Assembly (NCBI RefSeq): GCF_035668035.1 | Contig: NZ_JAYMYJ010000082.1 | Location: 15,001-79,000, forward strand | Reading direction: 5' to 3' | Length of the DNA: 64,000 nt | Origin: Thiothrix phosphatis | GTDB lineage: Bacteria; Pseudomonadota; Gammaproteobacteria; Thiotrichales; Thiotrichaceae | In this document: in pieces, positions 26,281-35,618 of the stretch | Numbering within the stretch: position 1 is the first letter of the stretch | Layout of the letters: each line of letters opens with the position of its first letter | Translations under genes and position numbers: made by a program | The notes under the pieces: generated by a model | The model's input: the letters and a program-made list of their open reading frames with translations, nothing else | Database searches by the model: none | What the model was told of the DNA's origin: nothing

Positions 26281-26669
26281 TGGAACAGGCTTTTATCTGG
26301 CTGGGAGCGGTTTCCGCCATCACCTTCCTCTTTTCACTGCTGATGCTGCCGTGGTTTGTTGGCCGGATTCCGGCGGACTATTTCACCCGCCCGCGCGATC
26401 CGCACCGCTGGCATATCCTGCTGCAACCGCGCGCCATCTTGCGCAACCTGTTAGGGCTACCGATCATTCTGGCGGGCATCGCCATGCTGGTGCTGCCGGG
26501 GCAAGGCATCCTCACGATCATGGTAGGGCTTGGCGTGATGAGTTTTCCTGGCAAGTTTGAGCTGGAAAAATGGGTGATCACCCGGCGTGGCGTCCTGAAG
26601 GCGCTCAACTGGATCAGAAGCAAAGGAGGGCGGCCCCCGATTGCCGCCCCTGACGCCGGAACGGGGTAA
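26280..26669 (+). CDS. PGPGW-type transmembrane protein
   Basis: 129 residues. GRIPADYFTRP, LGLPIILAGIAMLVLPGQGI and MVGLGVMSFPGKFELEKWV match the PGPGW transmembrane family, with VLPGQG as the signature. In frame, a stop at 26262 leaves TTG at 26280 as the only start that includes the first helix; the ATG at 26343 would remove most of it. The TTG lies at the end of the amt terminator, and no good ribosome binding site is seen, so the start is uncertain. Function unknown. Confidence 0.75.
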   Translation: MEQAFIWLGAVSAITFLFSLLMLPWFVGRIPADYFTRPRDPHRWHILLQPRAILRNLLGLPIILAGIAMLVLPGQGILTIMVGLGVMSFPGKFELEKWVITRRGVLKALNWIRSKGGRPPIAAPDAGTG

Positions 26670-26698
26670 ACCGCCGCCCCGGCGTTGTGGCGGGCGAA

Positions 26699-29600
26699 TC
26701 AGAGCAGGACTTTTTCGATCCCACCGTGGATGGCCTTGTCAACAAACCCCTGCCGCCAGTCCTTGCCCAGCAGGTGATTGGCCATTTCCACCACAATGTA
26801 ATCGGTTTCCATGCCGGTATCGTCCACATAACGGGACAAGCCCTGCTGGCAGGCCGGGCATGAGGTGAGGATTTTGACATTGCCATTGTGCGCCATGTCG
26901 CTGCCCGTCAGCTCCTTGACGCCTGCCTGCAAGCTTTCCGCCTTACGGAAATGCAATTGGCTGGCGATGTCTGGGCGGCTCACTGCAAAAGTCCCCGCCT
27001 GCGCGCAGCAGCGCTCGCTCAACGCCACATTGGAGCCAGTCAATTCCTTCGCCACCTTCAACGGATTGACCTGCTTCATCGGCGAATGGCAGGGGTCGTG
27101 ATAGACGTACTGGACACCGCTTGCCCCATCCATACGCACGCCTTTTTCCAACAGGTATTCGTGGATGTCGAGCAGACGGCAACCGGGGAAAATCCGCCCA
27201 AATTCGTACTTGAGCAATTGGTCCATGCAAGTGCCGCAGGACACCAGCACGGTCTTGATGTCGAGGTAACTCAATGCATTGGCGACGCGATGGAACAGCA
27301 CGCGGTTTTCGGTGGAAATCTGCGCGCCCTTTTTCAGGTCGCCGCCCGCATTTTGCGGATAACCGCAGCACAAGTAACCTGGCGGCAGGACTGTGGTCGC
27401 GCCGGTTTCATACAACATTGCCAACGTCGCCAAGCCAACCTGGCTGAACAGGCGCTCGGAGCCACAGCCAGGGAAATAAAACACCGCATCCCCCTGCGCC
27501 TTGCCCGGATCACGCAAAATCGGAATCACCTGGTCATCTTCCAACCCCAGCATCGCCCGGGTGGTTTTGGCTGGCAATCCGGCAGGCATCGGCTTCTTCA
27601 CGAACTGGATCACCTGCTCCTTGATCGGCGGCTTGCCCAGGGTGGCGGCAGGCGGCTTGCCATTACTGGCCAGACCGGCGTTTTTCGCCAGTTTGTAGGC
27701 CAACCGCTGCGCCTTGAAGCCAAGCTTGAGCATGCCGGTGCGCATCAGGCTGATTTGCATAGGGTCTTTGATATTGAGGAACAGCATCGACGCCCAAGTG
27801 ACCGGGCTGGTCTTTTTCTTGCCGCGCTCCCGCAGGATGCTGCGCATGCGCACGCTGACATCGCCAAAATCGATATTGACCGGGCAAGGTGTGAGGCATT
27901 TGTGGCAAACCGTGCAATGGTCTGACACATCGTTCATCTCATCGAAGTGGCGGATGGAAATCCCGCGCCGGGTCTGTTCCTCGTACAGGAACGCCTCAAT
28001 CATCAGGCCGGTCGCCAGAATCTTGTTGCGCGGCGAATACAGCAAGTTGGCGCGTGGAATATGCGTATTGCACACCGGCTTGCACTTGCCGCAACGCAGG
28101 CAATCCTTGATGTCGTTGTTGAGCGCGCCCAGCTCATTGTGCTCCAGCAGCAGGGCTTCACGCTCCACCAGCCGCAAGGATGGCGTATAGGCGTCCTGCA
28201 AACCGGAACCCGGCAGCAATTTGCCCTTGTTGAAGCGCCCTTGTGGGTCAATCCGTTGCTTGTAGTCGGCGAATTCGCGGATTTCCTTAGCGTCCAGATA
28301 CTGAAACTTGGTGATGCCGATGCCATGCTCGCCGGAAATCACGCCATCCAGTGAACGCGCCAGCCCCATGATTTCATCCACCATGCGCTCGGCTTCCTGC
28401 AACATTTCATAGTCGTTGGAGTTGACCGGAATGTTGGTATGCACGTTGCCATCGCCTGCGTGCATGTGCAGGGCGACGAACAGGCGGCTGGTGCGGATAC
28501 GGCGGTGGATTTTTTCCAGCGATTGCAGCAAGGGGGCCAGTTCGCGCCCGGCAAAGATTTCCTGCAAGGGCTGCAAAATTTCGATGCGGTAGGAAATGCG
28601 CAGTTCACGCCGCAACAGCAGGTCAATCACCCGATCCTGCGGACGCTGGGCGACCCGCGCCACATCATCCAGCAACCCCTGATGCCCGGCAGCAGGCGCA
28701 TCAAAATGCATCAGGATTTGTTCCCAACGCAGCTTGCGTTGTTGCAGGAAATTGGTGGCGTGCGCGAGCTTGCCAGCCAGCATGGCGCTGCGCTCTTCGC
28801 TGGCTTCATAATCCGTCACTGTCCGCAATTCCGGCAAATCGCCCGCCATATGCTCCAGCAGCGCGTCGATCATCCGCAGCTTGTTCTGCATGGATTGACG
28901 GATATTGATGGTTTCGATGCCCTCGGTGTAGCGCGCCAGATTATGCAGCGGAATCACCACGTCTTCATTGACCTTGAAGGCGTTGGTATGGGCGGCGATG
29001 GCGGCGGTGCGGGAACGGTCTGCCCAGAACTGGCGGCGCGCTTCCGGGCTGATGGCAATGAAGCCTTCGGCGTTGCGGGCGTTGGCCAGCCGCACCACTT
29101 CAGCGGCGGATTCGGAAACCGCCTTGTCATCATCGCTCACAATGTCAGCAAGCAACACCATTTTCGGCAGCATGCCGCGTGCGCCTTTCGGGGTATATTT
29201 CACCGCCTTGACGTAACGCTCGTCGAGGTGCTCCAAGCCGGACAGCAGCACGTCGTTGCGCCCGTCGAGGTAGTTTTTCACCTCCACAATGGCGGGCACC
29301 GCTTCGTGCAAATCAGTCCCGTAGAACTCCAGGCAAACGGTACGGATTTGGTCTGGCATCCGGTGCAGGATGAATTCGCCGGACGTGATCAGGCCATCGC
29401 AGCCTTCCTTCTGGATGCCGGGCAAACCGCCCAGGAATTTATTGGTGACATCCTTGCCCAGCCCTTCCTTACGGAAATAACGCCCCTCAAAGGTAAGGGT
29501 TTGCGGTTCACCCTTGGGCGTCTTGCCATCCGCCTGGAAGCGCTGCACGGAAAACTGCACTGTCGCCTGATCGTGGATTTTGCCGAGGTTGTGGTTCAGC

Positions 29601-30553
29601 CGGGTAACTTCCAGCCAGTCCGCATCCGGTGTGACCATGCGCCAGGAAAGCAGGTTATCGAGTGCAGTTCCCCACAGCACGGCCTTCTTGCCGCCCGCAT
29701 TCATGGAGATATTGCCGCCAATCGTGGATGCATCCTGCGATGTCGGGTCGACTGCAAACACTAGCCCATGCTTGGCCGCCAGATCAGAGACGCGGCGGGT
29801 GACCACGCCCGCGCCAGTCCGCACCACCGGCACCGTTTTACCGACGCCGGGCAGATCATTGCGGTGCTGGACTTCGCCAATGGAATCCAGCTTTTCCGTA
29901 TTGATGACGGCGCTATACGCATCCAGTGGAATCGCGCCGCCCGTATAGCCCGTGCCGCCGCCCCGCGGGATCACACTCAGCCCAAGTTCGATGCAGGCCA
30001 GCACCAGCGCCGCCATTTCCTCTTCGGTGTCTGGCGTCAACACCACAAACGGCAGCTCCACGCGCCAGTCGGTGGCGTCGGTGACATGGGAGACACGGGC
30101 CAGGCCATCGAACTGGATATTGTCCTTGCGGGTGATCTTTTGCAGGCGCTTGCGGGTTTTTTCACGCAATTCGGAATATTTCTGAAAATCGTCAGCAAAG
30201 GCGTCCAGCGCCTGCCGGGCGATCTGCATCAGCTCCAGCGTCAGCGGATTGCCTTTGGCACGCTCCTCAATTTTGCCGACCCGCTCATGCAGCGTATCGA
30301 CCAGGGATTGCTGACGGTCACGGTTTTCCAGCAAGTCGTCCTGGATATAGGGGTTACGCACCACCACCCACATATCGCCCAGCATTTCCAGCAGCATGTG
30401 GGAGGATATGCCGGTTTCACGCTTTTCACGCAGGGCTTGCAGGATCTCCCACGCGCGCACCCCCAAGAGGCGCTGCACGATTTCCTTGTCGGAGAAAGAG
30501 GTGTAGTTATAAGGAATTTCCCGAATCGGGTGCATGGCTGTCATCGCATTCAC
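26699..30553 (-). CDS. Giant FAD-linked / 4Fe-4S oxidoreductase (DUF3683 family)
   Basis: 1284 residues. Order: DUF3683 N-terminus (REIPYNYTSFSDKEIVQRLL); PCMH-type FAD domain around residues 165-330 (SVIPRGGGTGYTGGAIPLDA, QDASTIGGNISMNAGGKKAV); FAD-oxidase C-terminal domain (LHMHAGDGNVHTNIPVN, GVISGEHGIGITK); two 4Fe-4S motifs (CLRCGKCKPVC, CTVCHKCLTPCP); and two CCG cysteine-rich repeats (FPGCGSERLF...LCCGYPQNAGG; DPCHSP...RCCAQAG). This combines the GlpC/GlcD-GlcF style of D-lactate and glycolate dehydrogenases in one chain. Probably a membrane-associated D-2-hydroxyacid dehydrogenase; substrate not determined. The start is GTG 30553 or ATG 30544; neither has a clear ribosome binding site. 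Confidence 0.9.
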   Translation of the reverse strand: MNAMTAMHPIREIPYNYTSFSDKEIVQRLLGVRAWEILQALREKRETGISSHMLLEMLGDMWVVVRNPYIQDDLLENRDRQQSLVDTLHERVGKIEERAKGNPLTLELMQIARQALDAFADDFQKYSELREKTRKRLQKITRKDNIQFDGLARVSHVTDATDWRVELPFVVLTPDTEEEMAALVLACIELGLSVIPRGGGTGYTGGAIPLDAYSAVINTEKLDSIGEVQHRNDLPGVGKTVPVVRTGAGVVTRRVSDLAAKHGLVFAVDPTSQDASTIGGNISMNAGGKKAVLWGTALDNLLSWRMVTPDADWLEVTRLNHNLGKIHDQATVQFSVQRFQADGKTPKGEPQTLTFEGRYFRKEGLGKDVTNKFLGGLPGIQKEGCDGLITSGEFILHRMPDQIRTVCLEFYGTDLHEAVPAIVEVKNYLDGRNDVLLSGLEHLDERYVKAVKYTPKGARGMLPKMVLLADIVSDDDKAVSESAAEVVRLANARNAEGFIAISPEARRQFWADRSRTAAIAAHTNAFKVNEDVVIPLHNLARYTEGIETINIRQSMQNKLRMIDALLEHMAGDLPELRTVTDYEASEERSAMLAGKLAHATNFLQQRKLRWEQILMHFDAPAAGHQGLLDDVARVAQRPQDRVIDLLLRRELRISYRIEILQPLQEIFAGRELAPLLQSLEKIHRRIRTSRLFVALHMHAGDGNVHTNIPVNSNDYEMLQEAERMVDEIMGLARSLDGVISGEHGIGITKFQYLDAKEIREFADYKQRIDPQGRFNKGKLLPGSGLQDAYTPSLRLVEREALLLEHNELGALNNDIKDCLRCGKCKPVCNTHIPRANLLYSPRNKILATGLMIEAFLYEEQTRRGISIRHFDEMNDVSDHCTVCHKCLTPCPVNIDFGDVSVRMRSILRERGKKKTSPVTWASMLFLNIKDPMQISLMRTGMLKLGFKAQRLAYKLAKNAGLASNGKPPAATLGKPPIKEQVIQFVKKPMPAGLPAKTTRAMLGLEDDQVIPILRDPGKAQGDAVFYFPGCGSERLFSQVGLATLAMLYETGATTVLPPGYLCCGYPQNAGGDLKKGAQISTENRVLFHRVANALSYLDIKTVLVSCGTCMDQLLKYEFGRIFPGCRLLDIHEYLLEKGVRMDGASGVQYVYHDPCHSPMKQVNPLKVAKELTGSNVALSERCCAQAGTFAVSRPDIASQLHFRKAESLQAGVKELTGSDMAHNGNVKILTSCPACQQGLSRYVDDTGMETDYIVVEMANHLLGKDWRQGFVDKAIHGGIEKVLL

Positions 30554-30626
30554 ACGGCTTTTGCAAAGATGCGTAGTGTAGCGCGCCGCAGCATTGAAAA
30601 AAACCGGAGCGTTAGGCAGGGATTAG

Positions 30627-31121
30627 TCACCGCCACAAGCGCTGGCCCTGCGCCACCTTCTGCATCACCTCCTGCTGGAATTCGGGAGGCCCGTAAGCAA
30701 TGGCCTGCTGTTCCCGCTGAAACACGCCATTAAGCACCGTCTGCTCCATGTAGATCAAAGGACGGCCATGCTTTTCCGCGAATTGCTTGAGCCAGTTGAG
30801 CGCTCGCGGCGGGATACGCCTACCAACAGGAACCGCGACATCCACCGGTGCGCCCCGCCATTGCAGCTTGTTGGGCAACACCATCACTTTGGCTTCATTG
30901 GGTTTCATCCACTCAGGCAGGGGGCTGCCGGGAATGATCCAGCCACATGCAAAATTCTCACAAGGGTCTACTGGACGATTGGCATAATCGTCGCAACCTT
31001 TACCTGTACTGTGTGGGCAAGGGCGGCCAGGGGAGACTTCCGCGCCGCGGATATTCATCTGCACCCAGCCATCACAACAGGCGGTGCAGGGTTGGCATTG
31101 GCGTGTTGAGGATTTATTCAT
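30627..31121 (-). CDS. YkgJ-type cysteine-cluster protein
   Basis: 164 residues. The N-terminal half holds the Cys cluster CQPCTACCDGW, RPCPHSTGKGCDDYANRPVD and CENFACGW, a putative zinc- or iron-chelating arrangement of the YkgJ family. The second half (from residue 75) has no recognisable motif. It starts at ATG 31121, just after the porin terminator on the left, and stands 73 bp before the large oxidoreductase on the same strand. Function unknown. Confidence 0.78.
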   Translation of the reverse strand: MNKSSTRQCQPCTACCDGWVQMNIRGAEVSPGRPCPHSTGKGCDDYANRPVDPCENFACGWIIPGSPLPEWMKPNEAKVMVLPNKLQWRGAPVDVAVPVGRRIPPRALNWLKQFAEKHGRPLIYMEQTVLNGVFQREQQAIAYGPPEFQQEVMQKVAQGQRLWR

Positions 31122-31133
31122 AGGCTAATCATA

Positions 31134-31166
31134 ACGGGAAAAGGCTCCCGAAGGAGCCTTTTCCAC
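31134..31166 (-). terminator. Terminator of the porin gene
   Basis: On the minus strand, GGAAAAGGCTCC-TTCG-GGAGCCTTTTCC: a 12-bp stem with a UUCG tetraloop, immediately after the porin stop. Confidence 0.92.
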
Positions 31167-31190
31167 TAGCTTTTATCCAAACCCGAAGGA

Positions 31191-32156
31191 TTAGAATTCG
31201 CTGACCAAGCCTACTACAGTCTGAGTAGATTTGATGTCGGTGGTAGCGCTGTGAGCAACGTTTTTGTCTTCGTTCCACAGCAGGTACGCGCTGGTTTTCT
31301 TACCCAGAGAGTAGTCAACACCAACAGTGGTCTGCTTTTCTTTGCCAGCATTGTCGGTTTTGCTTTCGCCGTAACCAACTTTCAGGGTTGCAGCGCCAGT
31401 TTTGAAACCACCAGCCACATAAGCATTGGTGTCATCGTTTGGAGTGCCGTCATAATCAACCTGTTCATACACCAAGTTGGCAAAATGACCAGCTTCTGCT
31501 TTCCAGCCCAAACCCAAGTTGGTGTCTTTCAGTGTGCTGTCAACTTCAGTGTAACCCAAACCTGCATACCATGGGCCGTTACCATAGTTGATCATCGCAG
31601 TATTGGCTTCGCTACCGCCGTTACGGTCGCCATCTGCACTCGCAGGGATCAGGTCTGTTTCAGTAGAGTGGGCAACCGCAAAACCAACAGGGCCAAACTT
31701 GTTGATGTAAGCAACAGCGTTGTCTACACGATGTCCGTCAGCAGCAATGATATTGGACATATCAGCATAGGTGTCAGCGAAACCATCCAGACCAGCAGTA
31801 GCCAGTTTCCCTGGGGTATCATGACGACCAACGCGAACTTCACCAAAACCGCCTTTAACACCAACGAAAGTGTTACGGGCATTCAGGCTGCGGGAAGTTG
31901 AGTTTGCCTTTTCAGCGTCACCATCCAAATCAATGCCGTATTCCACACCGTAAGTAGCGCTCATGCCATTATCCAGCTCAGTGGAACCTTTAATGCCGAT
32001 ACGGGAAGAGTGGCTTTCTACTACGGTTTCAGACTTAGTGCCATCATCAACAGAACCAACGGAAACGTGCAGTTTGCCGTACAAAGTGGTATCGGCCATT
32101 ACAGCAGCAGGAGCTGCCAAAGCAGCAACAACTGCGATTACAAGCATTTTTTTCAT
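31191..32156 (-). CDS. Gram-negative outer-membrane porin
   Basis: 321 residues from ATG 32156 (GGAG upstream). Signal peptide MKKMLVIAVVAALAAPAAVMA, then DTTLYGKLHVSVGSVDDG, SRIGIKGSTELDNGMSATYG and GFGEVRVGRHDTPGKLA, the signature opening of trimeric general porins, and a C-terminal VVGLVSEF with terminal Phe for BAM recognition. Alternating beta strands run throughout (about sixteen expected). It has a strong promoter and a UUCG terminator, indicating high, monocistronic expression. Confidence 0.94.
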   Translation of the reverse strand: MKKMLVIAVVAALAAPAAVMADTTLYGKLHVSVGSVDDGTKSETVVESHSSRIGIKGSTELDNGMSATYGVEYGIDLDGDAEKANSTSRSLNARNTFVGVKGGFGEVRVGRHDTPGKLATAGLDGFADTYADMSNIIAADGHRVDNAVAYINKFGPVGFAVAHSTETDLIPASADGDRNGGSEANTAMINYGNGPWYAGLGYTEVDSTLKDTNLGLGWKAEAGHFANLVYEQVDYDGTPNDDTNAYVAGGFKTGAATLKVGYGESKTDNAGKEKQTTVGVDYSLGKKTSAYLLWNEDKNVAHSATTDIKSTQTVVGLVSEF

Positions 32157-32230
32157 GAGTCGACTCCTATTTAGAAGGTTTGTCCTGTCATTAAGATTTA
32201 AATTCGATTTGTTCAATCTGACGGAATGTA

Positions 32231-32259
32231 TTTATACATCCCTTGCCAGCGTCTTGCAA
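32231..32259 (-). promoter_or_regulatory. Sigma-70 promoter of the porin gene
   Basis: On the minus strand TTGCAA (32259-32254), 17 nt, then TATAAA (32236-32231). The predicted transcript would have a leader of about 65-70 nt. The rest of the 309-bp stretch 32157-32465 holds this leader, an A+T-rich upstream part, and the rpsI terminator. Confidence 0.7.
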
Positions 32260-32383
32260 CAGCTATTTTGCAAATACGCTACAAAGTTTAGCGCAAATGT
32301 TGCAGAAACGCCACAAAGATTAATGAAGAAAAGAAAAACGCCTGACCGATGGTAAAATATGTTCAGTTTCAAGCGCCTAGAAA

Positions 32384-32419
32384 CAACAAAGCCACAGCTT
32401 ATCATACACTGTGGCTTTG
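32384..32419 (-). terminator. Terminator of rplM-rpsI
   Basis: On the minus strand CAAAGCCACAG (32419-32409) pairs with CTGTGGCTTTG (32397-32387), followed by TTGTTTC. An 11-bp stem downstream of the rpsI stop at 32466. Confidence 0.85.
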
Positions 32420-32465
32420 CTAATACATATAGACGTATTCCGCTAAACGGAAATAACCCTGCTAA

Positions 32466-32858
32466 CTAACGTTTGGAGAACTGGGTAGCCCGACGGGCCT
32501 TGTGCAACCCAACTTTTTTACGTTCAACCTTACGTGCGTCACGGGTCAGAAAACCTTCAGATTTCAGTTCACCACGCAACCCTTCGTCATATTGCAGCAA
32601 CGCACGGGCAATACCGAGGCGAATAGCACCAGATTGACCAGTCATGCCACCACCAGTGACCGTAACTGTAATGTCAAACTTATCAGCCATGTCAACAGTG
32701 TTCAGCGGTTGACGCACGACCATGCTGGCGGTTTCCCGCCCAAAGAAATCACCCAGCGCCTTGCCGTTAACTGTAATAGCGCCATTGCCTGCACGCAGAA
32801 AGACGCGAGCAGATGAAGATTTGCGGCGACCTGTTCCGTAATATTGTGTTTCAGCCAT
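32466..32858 (-). CDS. rpsI: 30S ribosomal protein S9
   Basis: 130 residues, same length as E. coli S9. ETQYYGTGRRKSSSARVFL at the start and RKVERKKVGLHKARRATQFSKR, the conserved basic tail reaching the P-site tRNA, at the end. ATG 32858 follows rplM by 16 nt. A longer frame upstream is an extension into rplM and is rejected. Confidence 0.98.
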   Translation of the reverse strand: MAETQYYGTGRRKSSSARVFLRAGNGAITVNGKALGDFFGRETASMVVRQPLNTVDMADKFDITVTVTGGGMTGQSGAIRLGIARALLQYDEGLRGELKSEGFLTRDARKVERKKVGLHKARRATQFSKR

Positions 32859-32874
32859 TTCAATTCCTGCCCAA

Positions 32875-33303
32875 TCAAATTTCCAGCGCTTGCGGCTGTT
32901 GTGCGTGATGGTTGTGTTCAGCGCCCGCATAAACTTTCAGCTTACGGAACATGGCGCGACCCAATGGGTTCTTTGGCAACATGCCTTTCACCGCCAGTTC
33001 AATGACTCGGCCTGGCGCACGCTGCTGCATTTTTTCAAACGAGAAGGCGCGCATATTGCCGATGTATCCGGTGTGGTGGTAATAAATTTTATCTTTGGCT
33101 TTATTGCCAGTAATACCAACTTTGTCTGCATTGATAATGACGATGTAATCGCCAGTATCAACATGCGGGGTATATTCCGGCTTGTGCTTGCCACGCAAAC
33201 GCCGGGCAACTTCGGTGGCCAAACGGCCCAGCGCCTTACCTTTGGCATCCACGACATACCAGTCGCGCTTCACCTCAGCTGGCTTTGCACTGAATGTTTT
33301 CAT
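32875..33303 (-). CDS. rplM: 50S ribosomal protein L13
   Basis: 142 residues, identical in length to E. coli L13. MKTFSAKPAEVKRDWYVVDA, LGRLATEVARRLRGKHKPEY, HHTGYIGNMRAFSFEKM and GMLPKNPLGRAMFRKLKVYAG are all diagnostic. Standard rplM-rpsI operon order. Confidence 0.98.
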   Translation of the reverse strand: MKTFSAKPAEVKRDWYVVDAKGKALGRLATEVARRLRGKHKPEYTPHVDTGDYIVIINADKVGITGNKAKDKIYYHHTGYIGNMRAFSFEKMQQRAPGRVIELAVKGMLPKNPLGRAMFRKLKVYAGAEHNHHAQQPQALEI

Positions 33304-33433
33304 CTTGATCAATCCACTTCATTAAATCTGTTTTGCCAATTCACTCCAACCATAAAATAGGAGGAGGAATAAAGAAACGCGGCATTTTATGGGAAGTGAC
33401 GTTATTTCACAAGTGTTTGCCATCATCCACCAA

Positions 33434-33465
33434 GAAAAAAATGCCTCTCGAGAAACGGGAGGCAT
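33434..33465 (-). terminator. Terminator of the glycan operon (first hairpin)
   Basis: On the minus strand ATGCCTC (33465-..) pairs with GAGGCAT (33447-33441), followed by seven T. It lies after the last glycosyltransferase gene, in the 297-bp region before rplM. A second hairpin follows. Confidence 0.88.
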
Positions 33466-33511
33466 GCAAAGAGACAAACGCATGAAAAACCGGCACATCA
33501 TCTTATGAGGC

Positions 33512-33539
33512 AAAAAAAACGCGACCCATATGAGCCGCG
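33512..33539 (-). terminator. Terminator of the glycan operon (upstream hairpin)
   Basis: On the minus strand CGCGGCTC-ATAT-GGGTCGCG (two G-U pairs) followed by eight T. With the hairpin at 33434-33465 it forms a tandem terminator between the glycan operon and rplM. No gene is seen in 33304-33600. Confidence 0.8.
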
Positions 33540-33600
33540 CAATTACCACCAAAGGAGGATGGAGGAGTATTAAGTTGGTAATCAACAATATGAGAATATG

Positions 33601-34695
33601 CTAATATTCCAATCTTTCTTTGTCAACATTTTGTAATAAAATTTTTACCGATTTTTCGATTTTTTTCTGCTCACTTAGTGGCATGGCAGGAACAGGGAGA
33701 AACCCCATGCCCAAACCTACTGGCACAGCTTCAGTCAAAACGGCAGCAGGCCTATTGGCTTCATGCAGCCAGTAGGCCTGCTGGATACTGACCAACCTGC
33801 AAATAGCCAATGGCAACCGTTGGTAACGCTTGCCCAGACGAAACCCCACCAGCCTGACAGTCGTTTGCAACGCCGCCAATGGCAACAGCCACTTTTTTCT
33901 CTCATACAGATAGGCAATCAGCGACCGCACATAAGCCCCCGCCTCCCGGTCAGGCGCGCCAACCGCCTGCATCAACGGCTGTTCGGAGGCATGAAAGACT
34001 CCAACATCGAAATACCGCCGAAAAACCTGCAACAAGGAATATTGATGGGAATGCTCCACCGTGCTTTCCGCCGAATATACGGTTTTCCAGCCCGCCAGCA
34101 ACAAACGGGCGGCGACGTAACTGTCCTCGCTGACAATGATATGTTGCGGGAAACCGCCAATGCTGCGCAGGGCGCTGGCCCGGTAGACGGCGTAAACGTC
34201 GGAGGCGAACGCCGCCCGATACCCCATGGTCTTAAAGCAACTCCGGTCACGCACCGAAGAAACCGCCGGATAAGTGAAGCCGCGCGCATGCCGCTCCAGC
34301 AAATCAGCCCCAGCGCGTGGCAAATGACGCCCGTAAGCCATGGCAACGTGCTCATCCTCGTCGCAATGCCTCAGCAAAGTTTCCAGGGAGTCCACTTGGT
34401 GGAGGATGGCGTCCTGGGTCAGATACACCAGCAATTGCGCATCAGGACACAGTTGCGCCGCCATCTGACGGGTTCCGCCATGGCTGAAATCATCCGGATG
34501 GATGCGCACCACCTCCATGCCCGCTGCGGCGGCCAGCTCCGCCGTATGGTCGGCTGACATCGAATCTATCACCAAATAACGGCCTGCCCGCACCGATTGG
34601 TTTTGTAAGGCATTGATCCATTCCGGCCACAACCGGCCTGCGTTGCGGGTCAGGACGATAATGGCGACATCGGGACGCTCTGTTATTGTTTTCAT
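33601..34695 (-). CDS. Family 2 glycosyltransferase
   Basis: 364 residues. The GT-A fold starts at residue 9 (VAIIVLTRNAGRLWPEWINA) and contains YLVIDSMSADHT and a region around YLTQDAIL serving as the DXD-like site; a later conserved VSEDSYVAARLLLAGWKTVY and EHSHQYSLLQVFRRYFD resemble rhamnosyltransferases of O-antigen clusters. No membrane segment is obvious, so it probably works at the cytoplasmic face. Last gene of the glycan operon. Sugar and acceptor unknown. Confidence 0.9.
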   Translation of the reverse strand: MKTITERPDVAIIVLTRNAGRLWPEWINALQNQSVRAGRYLVIDSMSADHTAELAAAAGMEVVRIHPDDFSHGGTRQMAAQLCPDAQLLVYLTQDAILHQVDSLETLLRHCDEDEHVAMAYGRHLPRAGADLLERHARGFTYPAVSSVRDRSCFKTMGYRAAFASDVYAVYRASALRSIGGFPQHIIVSEDSYVAARLLLAGWKTVYSAESTVEHSHQYSLLQVFRRYFDVGVFHASEQPLMQAVGAPDREAGAYVRSLIAYLYERKKWLLPLAALQTTVRLVGFRLGKRYQRLPLAICRLVSIQQAYWLHEANRPAAVLTEAVPVGLGMGFLPVPAMPLSEQKKIEKSVKILLQNVDKERLEY

Positions 34696-34714
34696 TGGTA
34701 TTCCCTAAAGCTAT

Positions 34715-35617
34715 TCAGGCAAACAGCAGTAATGCAATATTATTCAGCACACCCTGTTTGAACAAACGATGATGTAAAATATGCTGCCGACGTTTCCAGC
34801 CCTGCAAATGACGCAAGCCCGCGACCGCCTCCACCAGACGATGGTCTGCGGCGTCCAATTGCTTGCCAAACCGTTGCAGGAAAGCGTCCGCCTGCAGGCT
34901 CCAAGCGTCGACCCGCCGGTTTAAACCCAACACGCCGCCAGGTTCTGCGCCAATCAGGTTATCACCATGCTGCCGGTACAGCAGCGTCGGATGGGACAAC
35001 GGCTGGATGCGGCCAAACCATGCACACACCAGCGCCAGCCAACGGTCATGCTCCATCGCATTGACTGGAACCGGAAAAGCCATGCGCGCCGCCGCATGGT
35101 TGAACGCACTGGCACAACCGGTCACCACATTGTTCAGCAGATACGCCTGTTTGCGCTGCTCCACATTGAAATTACGGTATTCCCAGAAAGAAGCGGCTTG
35201 CAGCTCCTTGTACTGGTCCACCACCGCCAGATCGGAATGCACCAGCAGGGGCGCATCCTCCCCATACATCCCCTCCAACCGCCGCAAAGCGGTGTATTGC
35301 AACTCCACTTTTTCCGGAAACCAGATGTCATCCTGATCGCAGAACATCAGGCACGGCGACCCGCTGACCCCCACCAAGCGGCTGAAACTTAGCTTGCTGC
35401 CCAGATGGACACCATCCTGCAACACCTCCGCCATCCGGCCCGGATTAGCGGCTTGCCATGCCCGCAGCAGTGAAACAGTCCGGTCGTTGGAACCGTCATC
35501 CCGTACCAGCAGCCGCCAGTCCTGAAACGTCTGCTGCTCCAGCGACTTCAGCAGTTCCGGCAACCAGCGCTCGCCATTCCAGGTTGACAGCAAAATCTGG
35601 ACACTGGGCATATCCAT
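34715..35617 (-). CDS. Family 2 glycosyltransferase
   Basis: 300 residues from ATG 35617, one base after the stop of the 60-residue ORF upstream. VQILLSTWNGERWLPELLKS, RLLVRDDGSNDRT and MFCDQDDIWFPEKVELQ (QDD as the metal-binding site) mark a GT2 enzyme close to rhamnosyl/galactosyl transferases of LPS clusters. MEHDRWLALV is the acceptor-side acidic motif. Cytoplasmic, acting on a lipid-linked glycan. Confidence 0.9.
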   Translation of the reverse strand: MDMPSVQILLSTWNGERWLPELLKSLEQQTFQDWRLLVRDDGSNDRTVSLLRAWQAANPGRMAEVLQDGVHLGSKLSFSRLVGVSGSPCLMFCDQDDIWFPEKVELQYTALRRLEGMYGEDAPLLVHSDLAVVDQYKELQAASFWEYRNFNVEQRKQAYLLNNVVTGCASAFNHAAARMAFPVPVNAMEHDRWLALVCAWFGRIQPLSHPTLLYRQHGDNLIGAEPGGVLGLNRRVDAWSLQADAFLQRFGKQLDAADHRLVEAVAGLRHLQGWKRRQHILHHRLFKQGVLNNIALLLFA

Positions 35618-35618
35618 G

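Noticed and set aside
28439..29764. Plus-strand open frame of 441 codons
   Set aside because: Antisense to the FAD/Fe-S oxidoreductase, whose motifs cover the same bases.
33322..33588. Minus-strand ORF of 88 codons between the glycan operon and rplM
   Set aside because: It spans two rho-independent terminators and has no RBS or family similarity; the region is intergenic.
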